A stretch of 64,000 bases of DNA from Leifsonia virtsii (GTDB taxonomy: Bacteria > Actinomycetota > Actinomycetes > Actinomycetales > Microbacteriaceae). This document shows, in pieces, positions 8,501-16,634 of the stretch (position 1 is its first letter; every line of letters starts with the position of its first letter). The stretch spans positions 305,323-369,322 of the forward strand of contig NZ_JAROCB010000001.1 of assembly GCF_030433675.1 (NCBI RefSeq), read 5' to 3'. The notes under the pieces are model-generated. The model worked only from the letters and a program-made list of their open reading frames with translations, was not told where the DNA came from and ran no database searches. The position numbers and the translations under genes are program-made.

Positions 8501-8977
8501 CAGATGCGGGAGCTGTTCGGCGACCTCTCCGTCGTCGACTCGCTCGACTACCTGTACGGCCTGAAGCCCGGGCAGGAGCACGTCGTCGAGTTCAGCCGCG
8601 GCGTCCGCCTCTACGTGGGCCTCGAGGCCATCGGCGAGGCCGACGAGAAGGGCATGCGCACGGTCATGACCACGCTCAACGGCCAGCTGCGCCCGGTGTT
8701 CGTGCGCGACCGCAGCATCGTCGTCGAGGCGAAGGCGGCCGAGAAGGCCGACACCGCGAAGCCCGGCCAGGTCGCGGCGCCGTTCTCCGGCGTCGTGACG
8801 CTGCAGGTCGCCGTCGGCGACACGGTGGCGGCGGGCCAGGCGGTCGCGTCCATCGAGGCCATGAAGATGGAGGCCGCGATCACGGCCCCCATCGCCGGAA
8901 CGGTCGAGCGGCTCGCCATCCCGAAGACCCAGCAGGTCGACGCGGGCGACCTGCTCGTGGTCATCCAGCCGGCCTGA
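5573..8977 (+). CDS. pyc: Pyruvate carboxylase
   Basis: A 1134-residue single-chain biotin enzyme that carboxylates pyruvate to oxaloacetate with ATP and bicarbonate (anaplerosis). Domains in order: biotin carboxylase (~1-450, opening FRKILVANRGEIAIR, with the glycine-rich ATP loop AGGGGRGMR and 'FIEMNPRIQVEHTVTEEITD'), carboxyltransferase (~530-830, 'TETTFRDAHQSLLATRVRTR', 'IFRIFDALND', 'HVHTHDTPGGQ'), tetramerisation region, and C-terminal biotinyl domain with EAMKM (biotin lysine about K1098). Full length. The open frame extends upstream, but ATG 5573 is the conserved N-terminus and has AAAGG at proper spacing. Confidence 0.97.
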   Translation: MFRKILVANRGEIAIRAFRAAYELGAETVAVFPYEDRNSMHRLKADEAYQIGEPGHPVRAYLDVQEIIRVAQESGADAIYPGYGFLSENPELAEAARAAGIAFIGPRAEVLEMAGNKVTAKEHAIAAGVPVLKSTPPSRDIEELLSGADEIGFPIFAKAVAGGGGRGMRRVNSKADLRSALEEAMREADSAFGDPTMFLEQAVLRPRHIEVQILADATGDTIHLFERDCSVQRRHQKVVEIAPAPNLSDDIRQALYRDAIAFAKSIGYENAGTVEFLLDTAGERAGQHVFIEMNPRIQVEHTVTEEITDVDLVQSQIRIAAGETLADLGLRQESVQMRGAALQCRITTEDPTANFRPDTGKITTYRSPGGAGIRLDGGTINPGAQISPHFDSMLAKLITRGRDFPAAVLRARRALAEFRVRGVSTNIPFLQAVMEDPDFIAGNVSTSFIEERPELFKGRESKDRGTKVLNWLADVTVNQPNGPRPETADPAEKLPQIDLSAPAPAGSRQRLLELGPQGFAEALRAQTALAVTETTFRDAHQSLLATRVRTRDLLAVAPYVARMTPELLSVEAWGGATYDVALRFLGEDPWERLAALREALPNINIQMLLRGRNTVGYTPYPTQVTDAFVREAAATGVDIFRIFDALNDVSQMRPAIESVLATGSSIAEVAVCYTGDLLDPAENLYTLDYYLRLAEQIVESGAHILAIKDMAGLLRPSAAEKLVAAFRERFDLPVHVHTHDTPGGQLATLLAASRAGADAVDVASAPMAGTTSQPSASALVAALAHTERDTGIRLSAVEDLEPYWEAVRQVYRPFESGLPGPTGRVYKHEIPGGQLSNLRQQAKALGLADDFELVEDMYAAANNILGRIPKVTPSSKVVGDLALHLAAVKADPADFAENPQNYDIPDSVVGFMAGELGELPGGWPEPFRSKVLAGKNVKVGVEELSAEDASALEGDSDERRATLNRLLFPAPTRIQEQMRELFGDLSVVDSLDYLYGLKPGQEHVVEFSRGVRLYVGLEAIGEADEKGMRTVMTTLNGQLRPVFVRDRSIVVEAKAAEKADTAKPGQVAAPFSGVVTLQVAVGDTVAAGQAVASIEAMKMEAAITAPIAGTVERLAIPKTQQVDAGDLLVVIQPA

Positions 8978-8990
8978 CGACCGGCGGGAG

Positions 8991-9010
8991 CGCCATCCGC
9001 GAGGGTGGCG
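8991..9010 (+). terminator. Short hairpin after pyc
   Basis: CGCCATCC (8991-8998) pairs with GGGTGGCG (9003-9010) around a GCGA tetraloop; one pair is T-G. It lies 13 bases after the pyc stop and is followed by TCTACAAT, not by a T-run. A weak terminator is likely. TACAAT just downstream (9013-9018) resembles a -10 box for the next gene. Confidence 0.4.
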
Positions 9011-9062
9011 TCTACAATGACGAGTCGCGGGAGACACCCGCGGCAGAAGGAGAACGCACGAC

Positions 9063-10424
9063 GTGTCAGACAAGCCCGACGCCGAGACGCAGGGGGAGCG
9101 CGAGCCGCGCGACCTGGTGCCGGCCGACGACGAGCTGACGCCCGCGCGCCCGTTCGAGCCGGCGCCGTCGCTGGACGTGGAGTCGACGCTGAGCATCGCG
9201 GTCGACCTGCCGCCCGCGCCGCCGCGCGAGATCCCGGAGGACGAGGCGGCGGTCGCGATCGACGACGTCCCGGTCGACCCTGGCTTCGTGGCCTCCCCGA
9301 CCGAGCCGAACACCATGTCGGTCGCCATCGTCGCGTCGCGGCTCGCCGGGCTGCCGGCGGACGCTGCGGCGACGGCTGCCGGAGCCCCGGCCGGCGTCAC
9401 CCCCGAGGTCACCCCGCTGCCGCCGTCGGAGCCGTTCGCCGGCTCGCGCCGCGACCGCCTGCGCGGCGAGCACCCGACGCAGCCCGAGCCGGCCGCGATG
9501 CTGACGGCCGACCGCCTGCTCGAGGTCAACCGGAAGACCCGGCCCGGCCCCGAAGGCACGTGGCAGCGGTTCGTCTACAACGCCACTTTCCGTCTGGTGA
9601 ACCTCGGCGACTCCGCCAAGGTGCGGGCACGCAAGGAGCTCGACCACCGCATCCAGAAGCAGCTGGAGGGCGGCGCGCGCTTCGTCCCGGTGCTCACCCG
9701 CAAGGGCGGCGTCGGCAAGACCACGGTCACCACGCTGCTCGGGATGGCGCTCGCCTCGGCCCGGGAAGACCGGATCATCGCCATCGACGCCAACCCGGAC
9801 CGCGGGACGCTGTCCGAGCGGGTGACGCGGCAGACCCGGTCGACGGTGCGCGACGTCGTGCACAAGGCGGCCAGCATCGGCGGCTTCACCGACTTCTCCA
9901 CCCTGGTGTCGCGGGACGAGACCCGGCTCGACATCCTCGCGTCCGACACCGACCCGCTGCTGTCGGAGGCGTTCGACGAGAACGACTACAACGTCGTCGC
10001 CGACCTCTCGGCCCGGTTCTACTCGATCGTGCTCACCGACTGCGGCACCGGCATCGTCCACTCGGTCATGCGCGCGACGCTGCAGCGCGCCGACTCGCTC
10101 GTCATCGTGTCGGGCGGGAGCGTGGACGAGGCGCGCCTCGCCTCCGAGACCCTGACCTGGCTGGAGGCCAACGGCTACGGCGAGCTGGTCCGCAACGCCG
10201 TGGTCGCGCTCAACACCGCAACCCACGCCACCAACCTCGTCAAGCTCGACGAGATCGAGGCGCACTTCCGGTCGCGCGTGCGCGAGATCGTCCGCATCCC
10301 GTACGACCCGCAGCTGGCCGCAGGCTCCGTGGTGTCGTGGAAGGACCTCAAGCCGCTGACCCGCCTCTCCGCCCGCACGCTGGCCGCGCTCGTCGTCGAA
10401 GGCCTGCCGGCCGAGCGCGACTGA
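9063..10424 (+). CDS. MinD/ParA-like ATPase with long disordered N-terminus
   Basis: A 453-residue protein. Residues 1-~150 are acidic and proline/alanine rich with no fold motif. From ~170 onward it is a SIMIBI ATPase: deviant Walker A KGGVGKTT at 214-221, then '[17 protein letters not shown]' and '[16 protein letters not shown]'. The layout (disordered N-terminus plus MinD-like ATPase) resembles actinobacterial ESX-associated EspI-type proteins, but no ESX gene is nearby, so the role is open. GTG start, with AGAAGGAGAAC ending 8 bases upstream. It follows pyc and precedes def. Confidence 0.8.
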   Translation: MSDKPDAETQGEREPRDLVPADDELTPARPFEPAPSLDVESTLSIAVDLPPAPPREIPEDEAAVAIDDVPVDPGFVASPTEPNTMSVAIVASRLAGLPADAAATAAGAPAGVTPEVTPLPPSEPFAGSRRDRLRGEHPTQPEPAAMLTADRLLEVNRKTRPGPEGTWQRFVYNATFRLVNLGDSAKVRARKELDHRIQKQLEGGARFVPVLTRKGGVGKTTVTTLLGMALASAREDRIIAIDANPDRGTLSERVTRQTRSTVRDVVHKAASIGGFTDFSTLVSRDETRLDILASDTDPLLSEAFDENDYNVVADLSARFYSIVLTDCGTGIVHSVMRATLQRADSLVIVSGGSVDEARLASETLTWLEANGYGELVRNAVVALNTATHATNLVKLDEIEAHFRSRVREIVRIPYDPQLAAGSVVSWKDLKPLTRLSARTLAALVVEGLPAERD

Positions 10425-10462
10425 GCCCGCCCGACCGTCCCTCCGCCACCCAAGGAGCACCC

Positions 10463-10954
10463 ATGACCGAGCGTCAGATCCGCCTGTTCGGCGACCCCGT
10501 CCTGAAGACCCCGTCCGAGCCCATCGGCGAGATCGACGACGGCGTGCGCGGACTGGTGGAGGACCTCGTCGACAGCGTGCTCCCGCCTGGGCGGGCCGGC
10601 GTCGCCGCACCGCAGATCGGTGTGAACGAGCGGGCCTTCAGCTACAACGTGGACGGGCAGGTCGGCTACGTGATCAACCCCGTGCTCGTGGAGGTGTCGG
10701 GGGAGCCGGAGCTGATGGACGAGGGCTGCCTGTCCGTGCCCGGGCTGTGGTTCAAGACGCTGCGCTACCCGTTCGCCCGGGTGACCGGCGTGGACCTCGA
10801 CGGCAACGAGATCGAGGTCTCCGGCACAGGCGTGCTCGCTCAGGCACTGCAGCACGAGACCGACCACCTCGACGGCAAGCTCTACCTCGACCGCCTCGAC
10901 AAGGATTCCCGTCGCGAGGCGATGAAGCAGGTGCGCGAGTCCGACTGGTTCTGA
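10463..10954 (+). CDS. def: Peptide deformylase
   Basis: A 163-residue metalloenzyme that removes the formyl group from nascent N-terminal formylmethionine. All three family motifs are intact: GVAAPQIG (residues 46-53), EGCLS (87-91, with metal ligand C89) and HETDH (131-135, ligands H131 and H135, catalytic E132). Length is normal. AAGGAG at 10452-10457 sits five bases before the ATG. It follows the ParA/MinD-like gene after 38 bases and is probably on the same transcript. Confidence 0.95.
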   Translation: MTERQIRLFGDPVLKTPSEPIGEIDDGVRGLVEDLVDSVLPPGRAGVAAPQIGVNERAFSYNVDGQVGYVINPVLVEVSGEPELMDEGCLSVPGLWFKTLRYPFARVTGVDLDGNEIEVSGTGVLAQALQHETDHLDGKLYLDRLDKDSRREAMKQVRESDWF

Positions 10955-10977
10955 CCGGCGCGGCCTAGGATGGCCGT

Positions 10978-11823
10978 ATGCGCATTGCGGTCACCGGAGG
11001 ATCGGGCAAGCTCGGACGCACGGTCGTGCGCGAGCTGCGGAAGGCGGGAGACGTCGTCGTGTCCCTCGACGCGACGGGGGAGCGCGGGCCCGGCTTCGTC
11101 CGGGTCGACCTGACCGATTACGGGCAGACGGTGGACGCCATCCTCGGCGTCAACGACCAGCACGACGGCTTCGACGCGATCGTGCACCTGGCGGCCATCC
11201 CGGCGCCCGGCATCCTGAGCGACGTCGCGACGTTCCACAACAACATCCGGGTCACCTACAACGTGTTCCAGGCGGCGCGGCGGGCGGGCATCCGCAACGT
11301 CGTGTACGCGTCGAGCGAGACCGTGCTCGGCCTGCCGTTCGACGTGCCTCCGCCCTACATCCCCGTCGACGAGGACTACCCGGCGCGGCCGGAGAGCACC
11401 TACTCGCTGGTGAAGCACCTCGAGGAGCAGATGGCCATCGAGCTCGTGCGCTGGGATCCGGCGCTCAAGATCGTGGCGCTGCGCTTCAGCAACGTGATGG
11501 ACCCGGAGGACTACGCGGCCTTCCCCGCCTTCGACGACGACCCGTACGCCCGAAAGTGGAACCTGTGGGGCTACATCGACGCGCGCGACGGCGCCCAGGC
11601 GATCCGGCGCGCGCTGGAGTGGGACACCACCGGCTTCGACCGCTTCATCATCGCCGCCGCCGACACCGTGATGAGCCGCCCGAACGACGAACTCGTCGCC
11701 GAGGTGTTCCCCGGCGTGCCGCTGAAGCGCGACCTCGGCGTGAACGACACCCTCCTCTCGATCGACAAGGCCCGCCGCGTGCTGGGCTACGCGCCCACCC
11801 ACTCCTGGCGCGACGAGGTCTGA
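10978..11823 (+). CDS. NAD(P)-dependent epimerase/dehydratase (extended SDR)
   Basis: A 281-residue short-chain dehydrogenase/reductase. The N-terminus 'MRIAVTGGSGKLGRTVVREL' is the Rossmann GxxGxxG nucleotide motif; 'HLAAIPAP' and 'VYASSETVLG' follow; the catalytic YxxxK is at 'STYSLVKHLEEQM'. The substrate is probably a nucleotide sugar or related carbohydrate, but this cannot be fixed from sequence. A TAGGAT -10 box (10966-10971) ends six bases before the ATG and no Shine-Dalgarno is visible, so a leaderless transcript is likely. Confidence 0.85.
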   Translation: MRIAVTGGSGKLGRTVVRELRKAGDVVVSLDATGERGPGFVRVDLTDYGQTVDAILGVNDQHDGFDAIVHLAAIPAPGILSDVATFHNNIRVTYNVFQAARRAGIRNVVYASSETVLGLPFDVPPPYIPVDEDYPARPESTYSLVKHLEEQMAIELVRWDPALKIVALRFSNVMDPEDYAAFPAFDDDPYARKWNLWGYIDARDGAQAIRRALEWDTTGFDRFIIAAADTVMSRPNDELVAEVFPGVPLKRDLGVNDTLLSIDKARRVLGYAPTHSWRDEV

Positions 11824-11830
11824 TTGCCCC

Positions 11831-11885
11831 GATTTGCCCTAAATCGCGGTTGTGGCGACGACATAGCCGCGATTTGGGGCAAATC
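11831..11885. repeat. 55-bp palindromic element, copy A
   Basis: Arms of 19 bases (11831-11849 and 11867-11885; left arm GATTTGCCCTAAATCGCGG) pair at 18 of 19 positions around a 17-base centre. A diverged copy of identical length lies at 12853-12907, with compensating base changes in the arms. It starts 8 bases after the epimerase stop and could also act as its terminator hairpin. Confidence 0.8.
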
Positions 11886-11900
11886 TTCGAACGGCGCGGG

Positions 11901-11925
11901 TGTGGATAGTCGCGGGTTGTCCACA
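11901..11925. promoter_or_regulatory. Inverted pair of DnaA-box-like 9-mers
   Basis: TGTGGATAG (11901-11909) and TTGTCCACA (11917-11925) face each other. TTGTCCACA matches the GC-rich actinobacterial form of the DnaA box. The outer TGTGGA/TCCACA forms an inverted repeat. It lies just upstream of the AbiEi/DUF559-like gene, so an operator for that gene is an equal possibility. Confidence 0.4.
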
Positions 11926-11975
11926 GATCGGGCGGAGGAACTTTCCGGGCTGGTGTTTCGGGGCACGATGCTGGA

Positions 11976-12911
11976 ATGCGAAGCCCAAGCCCACTTCCAC
12001 GGCAGCTCGTCGGTGTCCCCTTCACCGCTCGCCAGGCTCGTCAGCACGGCGTTGACGAGCTCCGTCTTCGCGCGAGAGACATCTACCACCCATTCCATGG
12101 GGTCAACGTGTCCGAGCCTGCAGAATCCATCCGTGAGCTCTGCGTGGCCTACCTCGCAGTGATGCCGTCCGCTGCGTTCTTCAGCCACTCGACCGCGGCG
12201 GCGCTTCTCGGTATTCCTCTACCGTCGACCGTCTCGACGTTCCCGTTGCACGTCACGGTGCGCGCCCCTCGCTCGGCGCCGCAGGGGCGTGGCATCATCG
12301 GGCACAGCCTGGGGAGCGTCGCGGGCCAGATAGTCGACGGTCTCCCGGTCTGTACCCCCGCCCACGTGTGGTGTCAGCTGGCCGCGGAAGTAGGAGGAGC
12401 GGACCTTGTCGCGGCGGCGGACCACCTCGTCGGGGCACGCGCGCGGCCCGCGCTTGCGACAGTCGACGAGTTGGCGCAGCTCTCCGCGCAACTCACCAGG
12501 GTGAGAGGCGGTCGGGCACGGGCGTGGGCCCTTCCACGGATACGCTTCGGTGCCGAGTCTCGTCCGGAGACTCTTCTTCGGCTCTTCCTCGAAGAGCTGG
12601 GATTCGTCGACCTGGAGGTCAACCTGCCCGTGATGGTGGATGCGGGCCGGGTGACGCTGCATCCCGACCTCTCGCTACCCGCCGCCCGAATCGCCTTCGA
12701 GTACGAGGGTGACCGTCACCGGATGGACCGACGCCAATGGTCGCAGGACATTCGGCGCCGCGAATTGCTTGAGTTCGCCGGATGGCGTGTGGTGCGGGTA
12801 ACCGCTGCCGACCTCTTTCACGATCGCCGGACCTTCGTCGACCGTCTTCGACGATTTGTGCCGAATCTCGGTTCTGAGGCAGCCAATCCCGAGATCTGGC
12901 GCAAATCGTGA
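11976..12911 (+). CDS. AbiEi-like / DUF559 (PD-(D/E)XK-type) protein
   Basis: A 311-residue protein. The N-terminal ~180 residues resemble AbiEi-type antitoxin/abortive-infection proteins ('FTARQARQHGVDELRLRARD', then 'VMPSAAFFSHSTAAALLGIP'). Residues ~225-300 look like a DUF559 (Vsr-related) nuclease fold: 'LHPDLSLPAARIAFEYEGDR' supplies the D...ExE of a PD-(D/E)XK site, and 'RRRELLEFAGWRVVRVTAAD' follows. Such genes are common singletons in Actinobacteria; defence or toxin-antitoxin function is inferred, not shown. The last ~19 codons lie inside the 55-bp palindrome copy B, so the C-terminus is encoded by a repeat. ATG at 11976 has no clear ribosome site. Confidence 0.7.
   Translation: MRSPSPLPRQLVGVPFTARQARQHGVDELRLRARDIYHPFHGVNVSEPAESIRELCVAYLAVMPSAAFFSHSTAAALLGIPLPSTVSTFPLHVTVRAPRSAPQGRGIIGHSLGSVAGQIVDGLPVCTPAHVWCQLAAEVGGADLVAAADHLVGARARPALATVDELAQLSAQLTRVRGGRARAWALPRIRFGAESRPETLLRLFLEELGFVDLEVNLPVMVDAGRVTLHPDLSLPAARIAFEYEGDRHRMDRRQWSQDIRRRELLEFAGWRVVRVTAADLFHDRRTFVDRLRRFVPNLGSEAANPEIWRKS
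12853..12907. repeat. 55-bp palindromic element, copy B
   Basis: Same length as copy A and 38 of 55 bases identical, with conserved ends (GATTTG... CAAATC). Arms 12853-12871 and 12889-12907 pair at 16 of 19. Where copy A has ATCGCGG/CCGCGAT, this copy has ATCTCGG/CCGAGAT, a compensated pair change. It overlaps the 3' end of the AbiEi-like ORF and separates it from the convergent acyl-CoA ligase. Confidence 0.75.
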
Positions 12912-12921
12912 GGGGAGGCGG

Positions 12922-14751
12922 TCAGTGGGCGAGCGAGAAGCCCTCGGTGCGGGGGTTGTCGCTGTAGATGCCGTCGATGACGTCGGCGAAGTCGGCCAGG
13001 ATGACGTTGCGCTTGATGCTGAGCTTCGGCGTCAGGTGGCCGCTCGCCTCCGTCAGCTCCGTGGCGAGCACGACGAACTTGCGGATGCTCTCGGCGCGCG
13101 AGACGCCCGCGTTCGCGTGGTCGACCGCGCGCTGGATCTCGGCGTGGACGGCCGGGTTGACCGACGCCTCGGCGAGGGTCATGTCCTTGTCCTCGCCGTT
13201 GTTGGCGAGCCAGGTGGGCAGCATCTCCGTGTCGAGCGTGACCAGGGCCGAGATGAACGGCTTCTGATCGCCGACGACGACGACCTGACCGACCAGCGGG
13301 TTCGCCCGGATCGGGTCCTCGAGAGCCGCGGGCGAGACGTTCTTGCCGCCGGCGGTGACGATGATCTCCTTCTTGCGGCCGGTGATCGTCAGGTAGCCGT
13401 CGGCGTCGAACGAGCCCAGGTCGCCGGTGCGGAACCAGCCGTCGTCGAACGCGGCGGCGGTCGCCTCCGGGTTCTTCCAGTACTCCTTGAAGACGTTGAT
13501 GCCGCGTACCTGGATCTCGCCGTCCTCCGCGAGGCGCAGGTCGACGCCGGGAAGGGCCGGGCCGACCGTGCCGATCTTGAACATGTCCGGCCGGTTCACG
13601 GTGGCGGGCGCGGTGGTCTCGGTCAGGCCGTAGCCCTCGAGCACCTTGATGCCGAGGCTGTGGAAGAAGTGGCCGAGGTGCGCGCCGAGCGGGGCGGATC
13701 CGGAGACGGCGTACTTCACGCGGCCGCCCATCGCGGCGCGCAGCTTGGAGAACACCAGCCGGTCGTACAGGGCGAACTTCAGCTTCAGGCCGAACGGCAC
13801 CGACCCCGCCTCGACCGCCTTCGAGTGCTCCACCGCGACCTCCGCCGCCGCGCGGAAGATCTTGCCGCGGCCGCCGGATTCCGCCTTCTGCTCCGCCGAG
13901 TTGTAGACCTTCTCGAACACGCGCGGCACCGCGAGCAGGAACGTCGGCTTGAAGCTCGCCAGCGCCGGCAGCAGCTGCTTCGTGTCGGCCTGGTGCCCGA
14001 CCTTCACGCCGCCGGTCACACAGAGCACCGCGATGAACCGCGCGAACACGTGCGCGGTCGTGATGAACAGCAGCGTGGATGCGCCGCCCGGCTGCTGCAC
14101 GACCTCCTTCAGCGCCTCGGCCGAGTTGCGGGCGAGCTCGACGAAGTTGGAGTGCGTCAGCACGCATCCCTTCGGCCGCCCGGTGGAGCCCGAGGTGTAG
14201 ATCAGCGTCCCGATGTCGGAGCCGACCGCGAGGCGGCGGCGCCGCTCGATCTCCTCGTCGGGCACGTCCTTGCCGGCCGCGGCGAGCTTGTCTAGGTCGC
14301 CCAGGTGCAGCTGCCACACGGTGTCGATGAGCGGGAGCTCGGGGTGCACCTCGTCGAAGCGCGAGAACATCTCGGCCGTCTCCAGGAAGACGGCGATGGC
14401 CCCGGAGTCGGACATGTTCCACTGCACCTGCGCGGGGGAGGAGGTCTCGTAGATGGGGACGAGCACGGCTCCCGCGAACCACGTCGCGAAGTCGATGAGG
14501 GTCCACTCGTACCGCGTCTTCGACATCAGCCCGATCTTGTCGCCGGGCTGGATGCCCGCCGCGACGAGCCCCTTCGCCAGCGCGATCACCTGGCGGTGGA
14601 ACTCCGCCGCGGTGACGTCCTTCCAGCCGTCGCCGTCGGGCAGGCTGAACAGCGGCTGGTCCGGGGTCTCGGCGACCCGCTGAACCAGCAGGTCGGTGGC
14701 GTTGGCCTCGGGGTCGAGCGGGACGACGACGGGGGTTTCGAACAGGTTCAC
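12922..14751 (-). CDS. Long-chain fatty acid-CoA ligase (FadD15-like)
   Basis: A 609-residue AMP-forming enzyme that activates fatty acids to acyl-CoA through an acyl-adenylate. The P-loop 'TLIYTSGSTGRPKGCVLTHS' lies at ~200-220, the A5-type motif 'LEGYGLTETTAPAT' further on, then 'WFRTGDLGSFDADGYLTITG' and 'RKKEIIVTAGGKNVSPAALE' near the C-terminus. This is the long-chain acyl-CoA synthetase type similar to FadD15 of mycobacteria. Full length. Divergent from the ROK kinase and convergent with the AbiEi-like gene. Close placement of a PlsC acyltransferase fits phospholipid synthesis or recycling. Confidence 0.92.
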   Translation of the reverse strand: MNLFETPVVVPLDPEANATDLLVQRVAETPDQPLFSLPDGDGWKDVTAAEFHRQVIALAKGLVAAGIQPGDKIGLMSKTRYEWTLIDFATWFAGAVLVPIYETSSPAQVQWNMSDSGAIAVFLETAEMFSRFDEVHPELPLIDTVWQLHLGDLDKLAAAGKDVPDEEIERRRRLAVGSDIGTLIYTSGSTGRPKGCVLTHSNFVELARNSAEALKEVVQQPGGASTLLFITTAHVFARFIAVLCVTGGVKVGHQADTKQLLPALASFKPTFLLAVPRVFEKVYNSAEQKAESGGRGKIFRAAAEVAVEHSKAVEAGSVPFGLKLKFALYDRLVFSKLRAAMGGRVKYAVSGSAPLGAHLGHFFHSLGIKVLEGYGLTETTAPATVNRPDMFKIGTVGPALPGVDLRLAEDGEIQVRGINVFKEYWKNPEATAAAFDDGWFRTGDLGSFDADGYLTITGRKKEIIVTAGGKNVSPAALEDPIRANPLVGQVVVVGDQKPFISALVTLDTEMLPTWLANNGEDKDMTLAEASVNPAVHAEIQRAVDHANAGVSRAESIRKFVVLATELTEASGHLTPKLSIKRNVILADFADVIDGIYSDNPRTEGFSLAH

Positions 14752-14899
14752 GGTAGCTCCCTCGATACCGGCGGACGGGCGGACGACCGAATGGCTTCGG
14801 CCCTATCGGTTGATTACACTCTAGATGGTCCGGCTGAGGGTCCTCTCGACCCGCGGCCGCTCGCACCCCCACGCCCCCACCCCCGCAGGAAGGCCATAC

Positions 14900-15850
14900 G
14901 TGCACGCCATCGGCATCGACATCGGAGGGACCAAGATCGCGGGGGCCGTCGTCGACGAGCTCGGCACGATCGTGCGGGAGGACAGGGTTCCGACCGACGC
15001 GAGCCGGCCGGAGGAGATCGAGAACGCGGTCGTCGCCATGATCCAGCGGCTCTCGGACGGTCCCGAGGAGATCGCGGGAGCCGGGGTGGCAGCGGCCGGC
15101 TTCATCGATGCCGCGCAGTCGACCGTGTACTACGCGCCGAACATCAACTGGCGCCACGAGCCGTTCCGGGACAAGCTCGAGGCCCGCCTCGACCTCCCGG
15201 TCATCATCGAGAACGACGCCAACGCGGCCGGCTGGGCCGAGTTCCGCTACGGCGCGGGCCGGCTGGTCTCCGACATGGTCGTGCTGACCATCGGGACGGG
15301 CGTGGGCGGCGCGATCGTGAGCAACGACCGGCTGTTCCGCGGCGGCTTCGGCGCCGGGGCCGAGATCGGCCACATGCGGGTCGTCCCGGGCGGGCTCCCG
15401 TGCGGCTGCGGCGCGCACGGCTGCATCGAGCAGTACGGTTCCGGCCGCGCGCTGCAGCGGATGGCGAACGAGCTCGCCGACGCCGGCGGCATCGGCCAGG
15501 GTCTCGCCGACGTGCGGGCGCGCACCGGCGCGCTCACGGGAACGGACATCAGCGCGCTGATCGGCGCGGGCGACCCGGGCGCGCTGGCCGCGCTCCGGCA
15601 GCTGGGCGACTGGCTCGGCCAGGCCTGCGCGAGCCTGGGCGCCATCCTCGACCCCCAGCTGTTCGTCTTCGGCGGCGGCGTCGCTCAGGCGGGGGAGCTG
15701 CTCCTGGAGCCGATCCGCCTCGCCTACCTGGAGAACCTGCCCGCACGCGGCTTCCACCCCGAGCCCGAATTCGCGATCGCCGAGCTGGTGAACGACGCCG
15801 GGGTCGTCGGGGCGGCCGACCTGGCGCGGCTGCACGCCTCCTCGCTCTAG
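14900..15850 (+). CDS. ROK-family sugar kinase (probable glucokinase)
   Basis: A 316-residue kinase, most likely phosphorylating glucose at C6. The N-terminal phosphate loop is 'HAIGIDIGGTKIAGAVVDEL'. The ROK signature follows around residue 130-190 ('LTIGTGVGGAIVSNDRLFRG'), with the EIGHM histidine and a zinc-binding cluster CGCGAHGC. The reading frame is open further upstream, but GTG at 14900 matches the family N-terminus and has CAGGAAGG six bases before it. ATP versus polyphosphate as donor cannot be decided by eye. It precedes plsC with a 28-base gap. Confidence 0.9.
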   Translation: MHAIGIDIGGTKIAGAVVDELGTIVREDRVPTDASRPEEIENAVVAMIQRLSDGPEEIAGAGVAAAGFIDAAQSTVYYAPNINWRHEPFRDKLEARLDLPVIIENDANAAGWAEFRYGAGRLVSDMVVLTIGTGVGGAIVSNDRLFRGGFGAGAEIGHMRVVPGGLPCGCGAHGCIEQYGSGRALQRMANELADAGGIGQGLADVRARTGALTGTDISALIGAGDPGALAALRQLGDWLGQACASLGAILDPQLFVFGGGVAQAGELLLEPIRLAYLENLPARGFHPEPEFAIAELVNDAGVVGAADLARLHASSL

Positions 15851-15878
15851 GCGCCGCACGGGGTTAGGCTTCGGTTCG

Positions 15879-16568
15879 ATGTTCTACTGGCTGATGAAGT
15901 ACGTGATCGCGGGGCCGATCCTGCGCGGCATCTTCCGGCCGTGGGTGGTGGGGCTCGAGAACATCCCGGCCGAAGGCGCCGTCATCCTGGCGAGCAACCA
16001 CCTGTCGTTCATCGACTCGATCTTCCTGCCGCTCGAGGTGGACAGGCACGTGTCGTTCCTCGCCAAGAGCGACTACTTCACCCGCCGCGGCCTGAAGGGC
16101 TGGGCGACCAAGGCGTTCATGAACGCGACGGGCCAGCTCCCGATCGACCGCTCCGGCGGCAAGGCGTCGGAGGCGTCGCTCAACACCGGGCTCGCGGTGC
16201 TCGCGCGCGGCGAGATCCTCGGCATCTACCCGGAGGGCACCCGCAGCCCCGACGGCAAGCTGTACCGAGGCCGCACCGGCGTCGCCCGCATGATCCTCGA
16301 GGCCGGCGTGCCGGTCGTCCCGGTGGCCATGGTGGACACCGCGGAGATCATGCCCATCGGCAAGCGGCTGCCCAAGATCGGCCGCATCGGCATCATCGTC
16401 GGCGAGCCCCTCGACTTCTCCCGCTTCGAGGGGATGGAGGGCGACCGCTTCATCCTGCGCTCGGTCACCGACGAGATCATGTACGAGCTGCAGCGCCTGG
16501 GTGCTCAGGAGTACATGGACGTCTACGCCAGCACGGTCAAGGAGAAGCGGGCGTCGCTGTCACAGTAG
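15879..16568 (+). CDS. plsC: 1-acyl-sn-glycerol-3-phosphate acyltransferase
   Basis: A 229-residue membrane-associated acyltransferase that adds the second acyl chain to make phosphatidic acid. The catalytic HX4D box is NHLSFID (residues ~46-52), the substrate motif is 'GIYPEGTRSPDGKLYRGRTG', and 'GVPVVPVAM' follows, in the expected order. A TAGGCT -10 box at 15865-15870 ends eight bases before the ATG, so the gene probably has its own, near-leaderless transcript. The acyl-CoA ligase two genes away can supply acyl groups. Confidence 0.93.
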   Translation: MFYWLMKYVIAGPILRGIFRPWVVGLENIPAEGAVILASNHLSFIDSIFLPLEVDRHVSFLAKSDYFTRRGLKGWATKAFMNATGQLPIDRSGGKASEASLNTGLAVLARGEILGIYPEGTRSPDGKLYRGRTGVARMILEAGVPVVPVAMVDTAEIMPIGKRLPKIGRIGIIVGEPLDFSRFEGMEGDRFILRSVTDEIMYELQRLGAQEYMDVYASTVKEKRASLSQ

Positions 16569-16634
16569 GACGGGCACCCCGGCATTCGCGATAGGCTCGG
16601 ATATCCCATCCAACACCGAGTGAGCGGAAGACCA

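Noticed and set aside
5528..9559. A 1343-codon open frame on the minus strand opposite pyc
   Set aside because: It is antisense to pyruvate carboxylase, with the low-complexity Arg/Ala/Gly/Asp composition typical of shadow frames in 70% GC DNA; no motif is visible.
11901..11925. Chromosomal replication origin
   Set aside because: Only two DnaA-like boxes, no AT-rich unwinding element and no dnaA, dnaN or gyr genes nearby.
12818..15859. A 1013-codon minus-strand frame covering the acyl-CoA ligase and ROK kinase
   Set aside because: Out of frame with the real ligase and antisense to the kinase; the true genes have complete family motifs.
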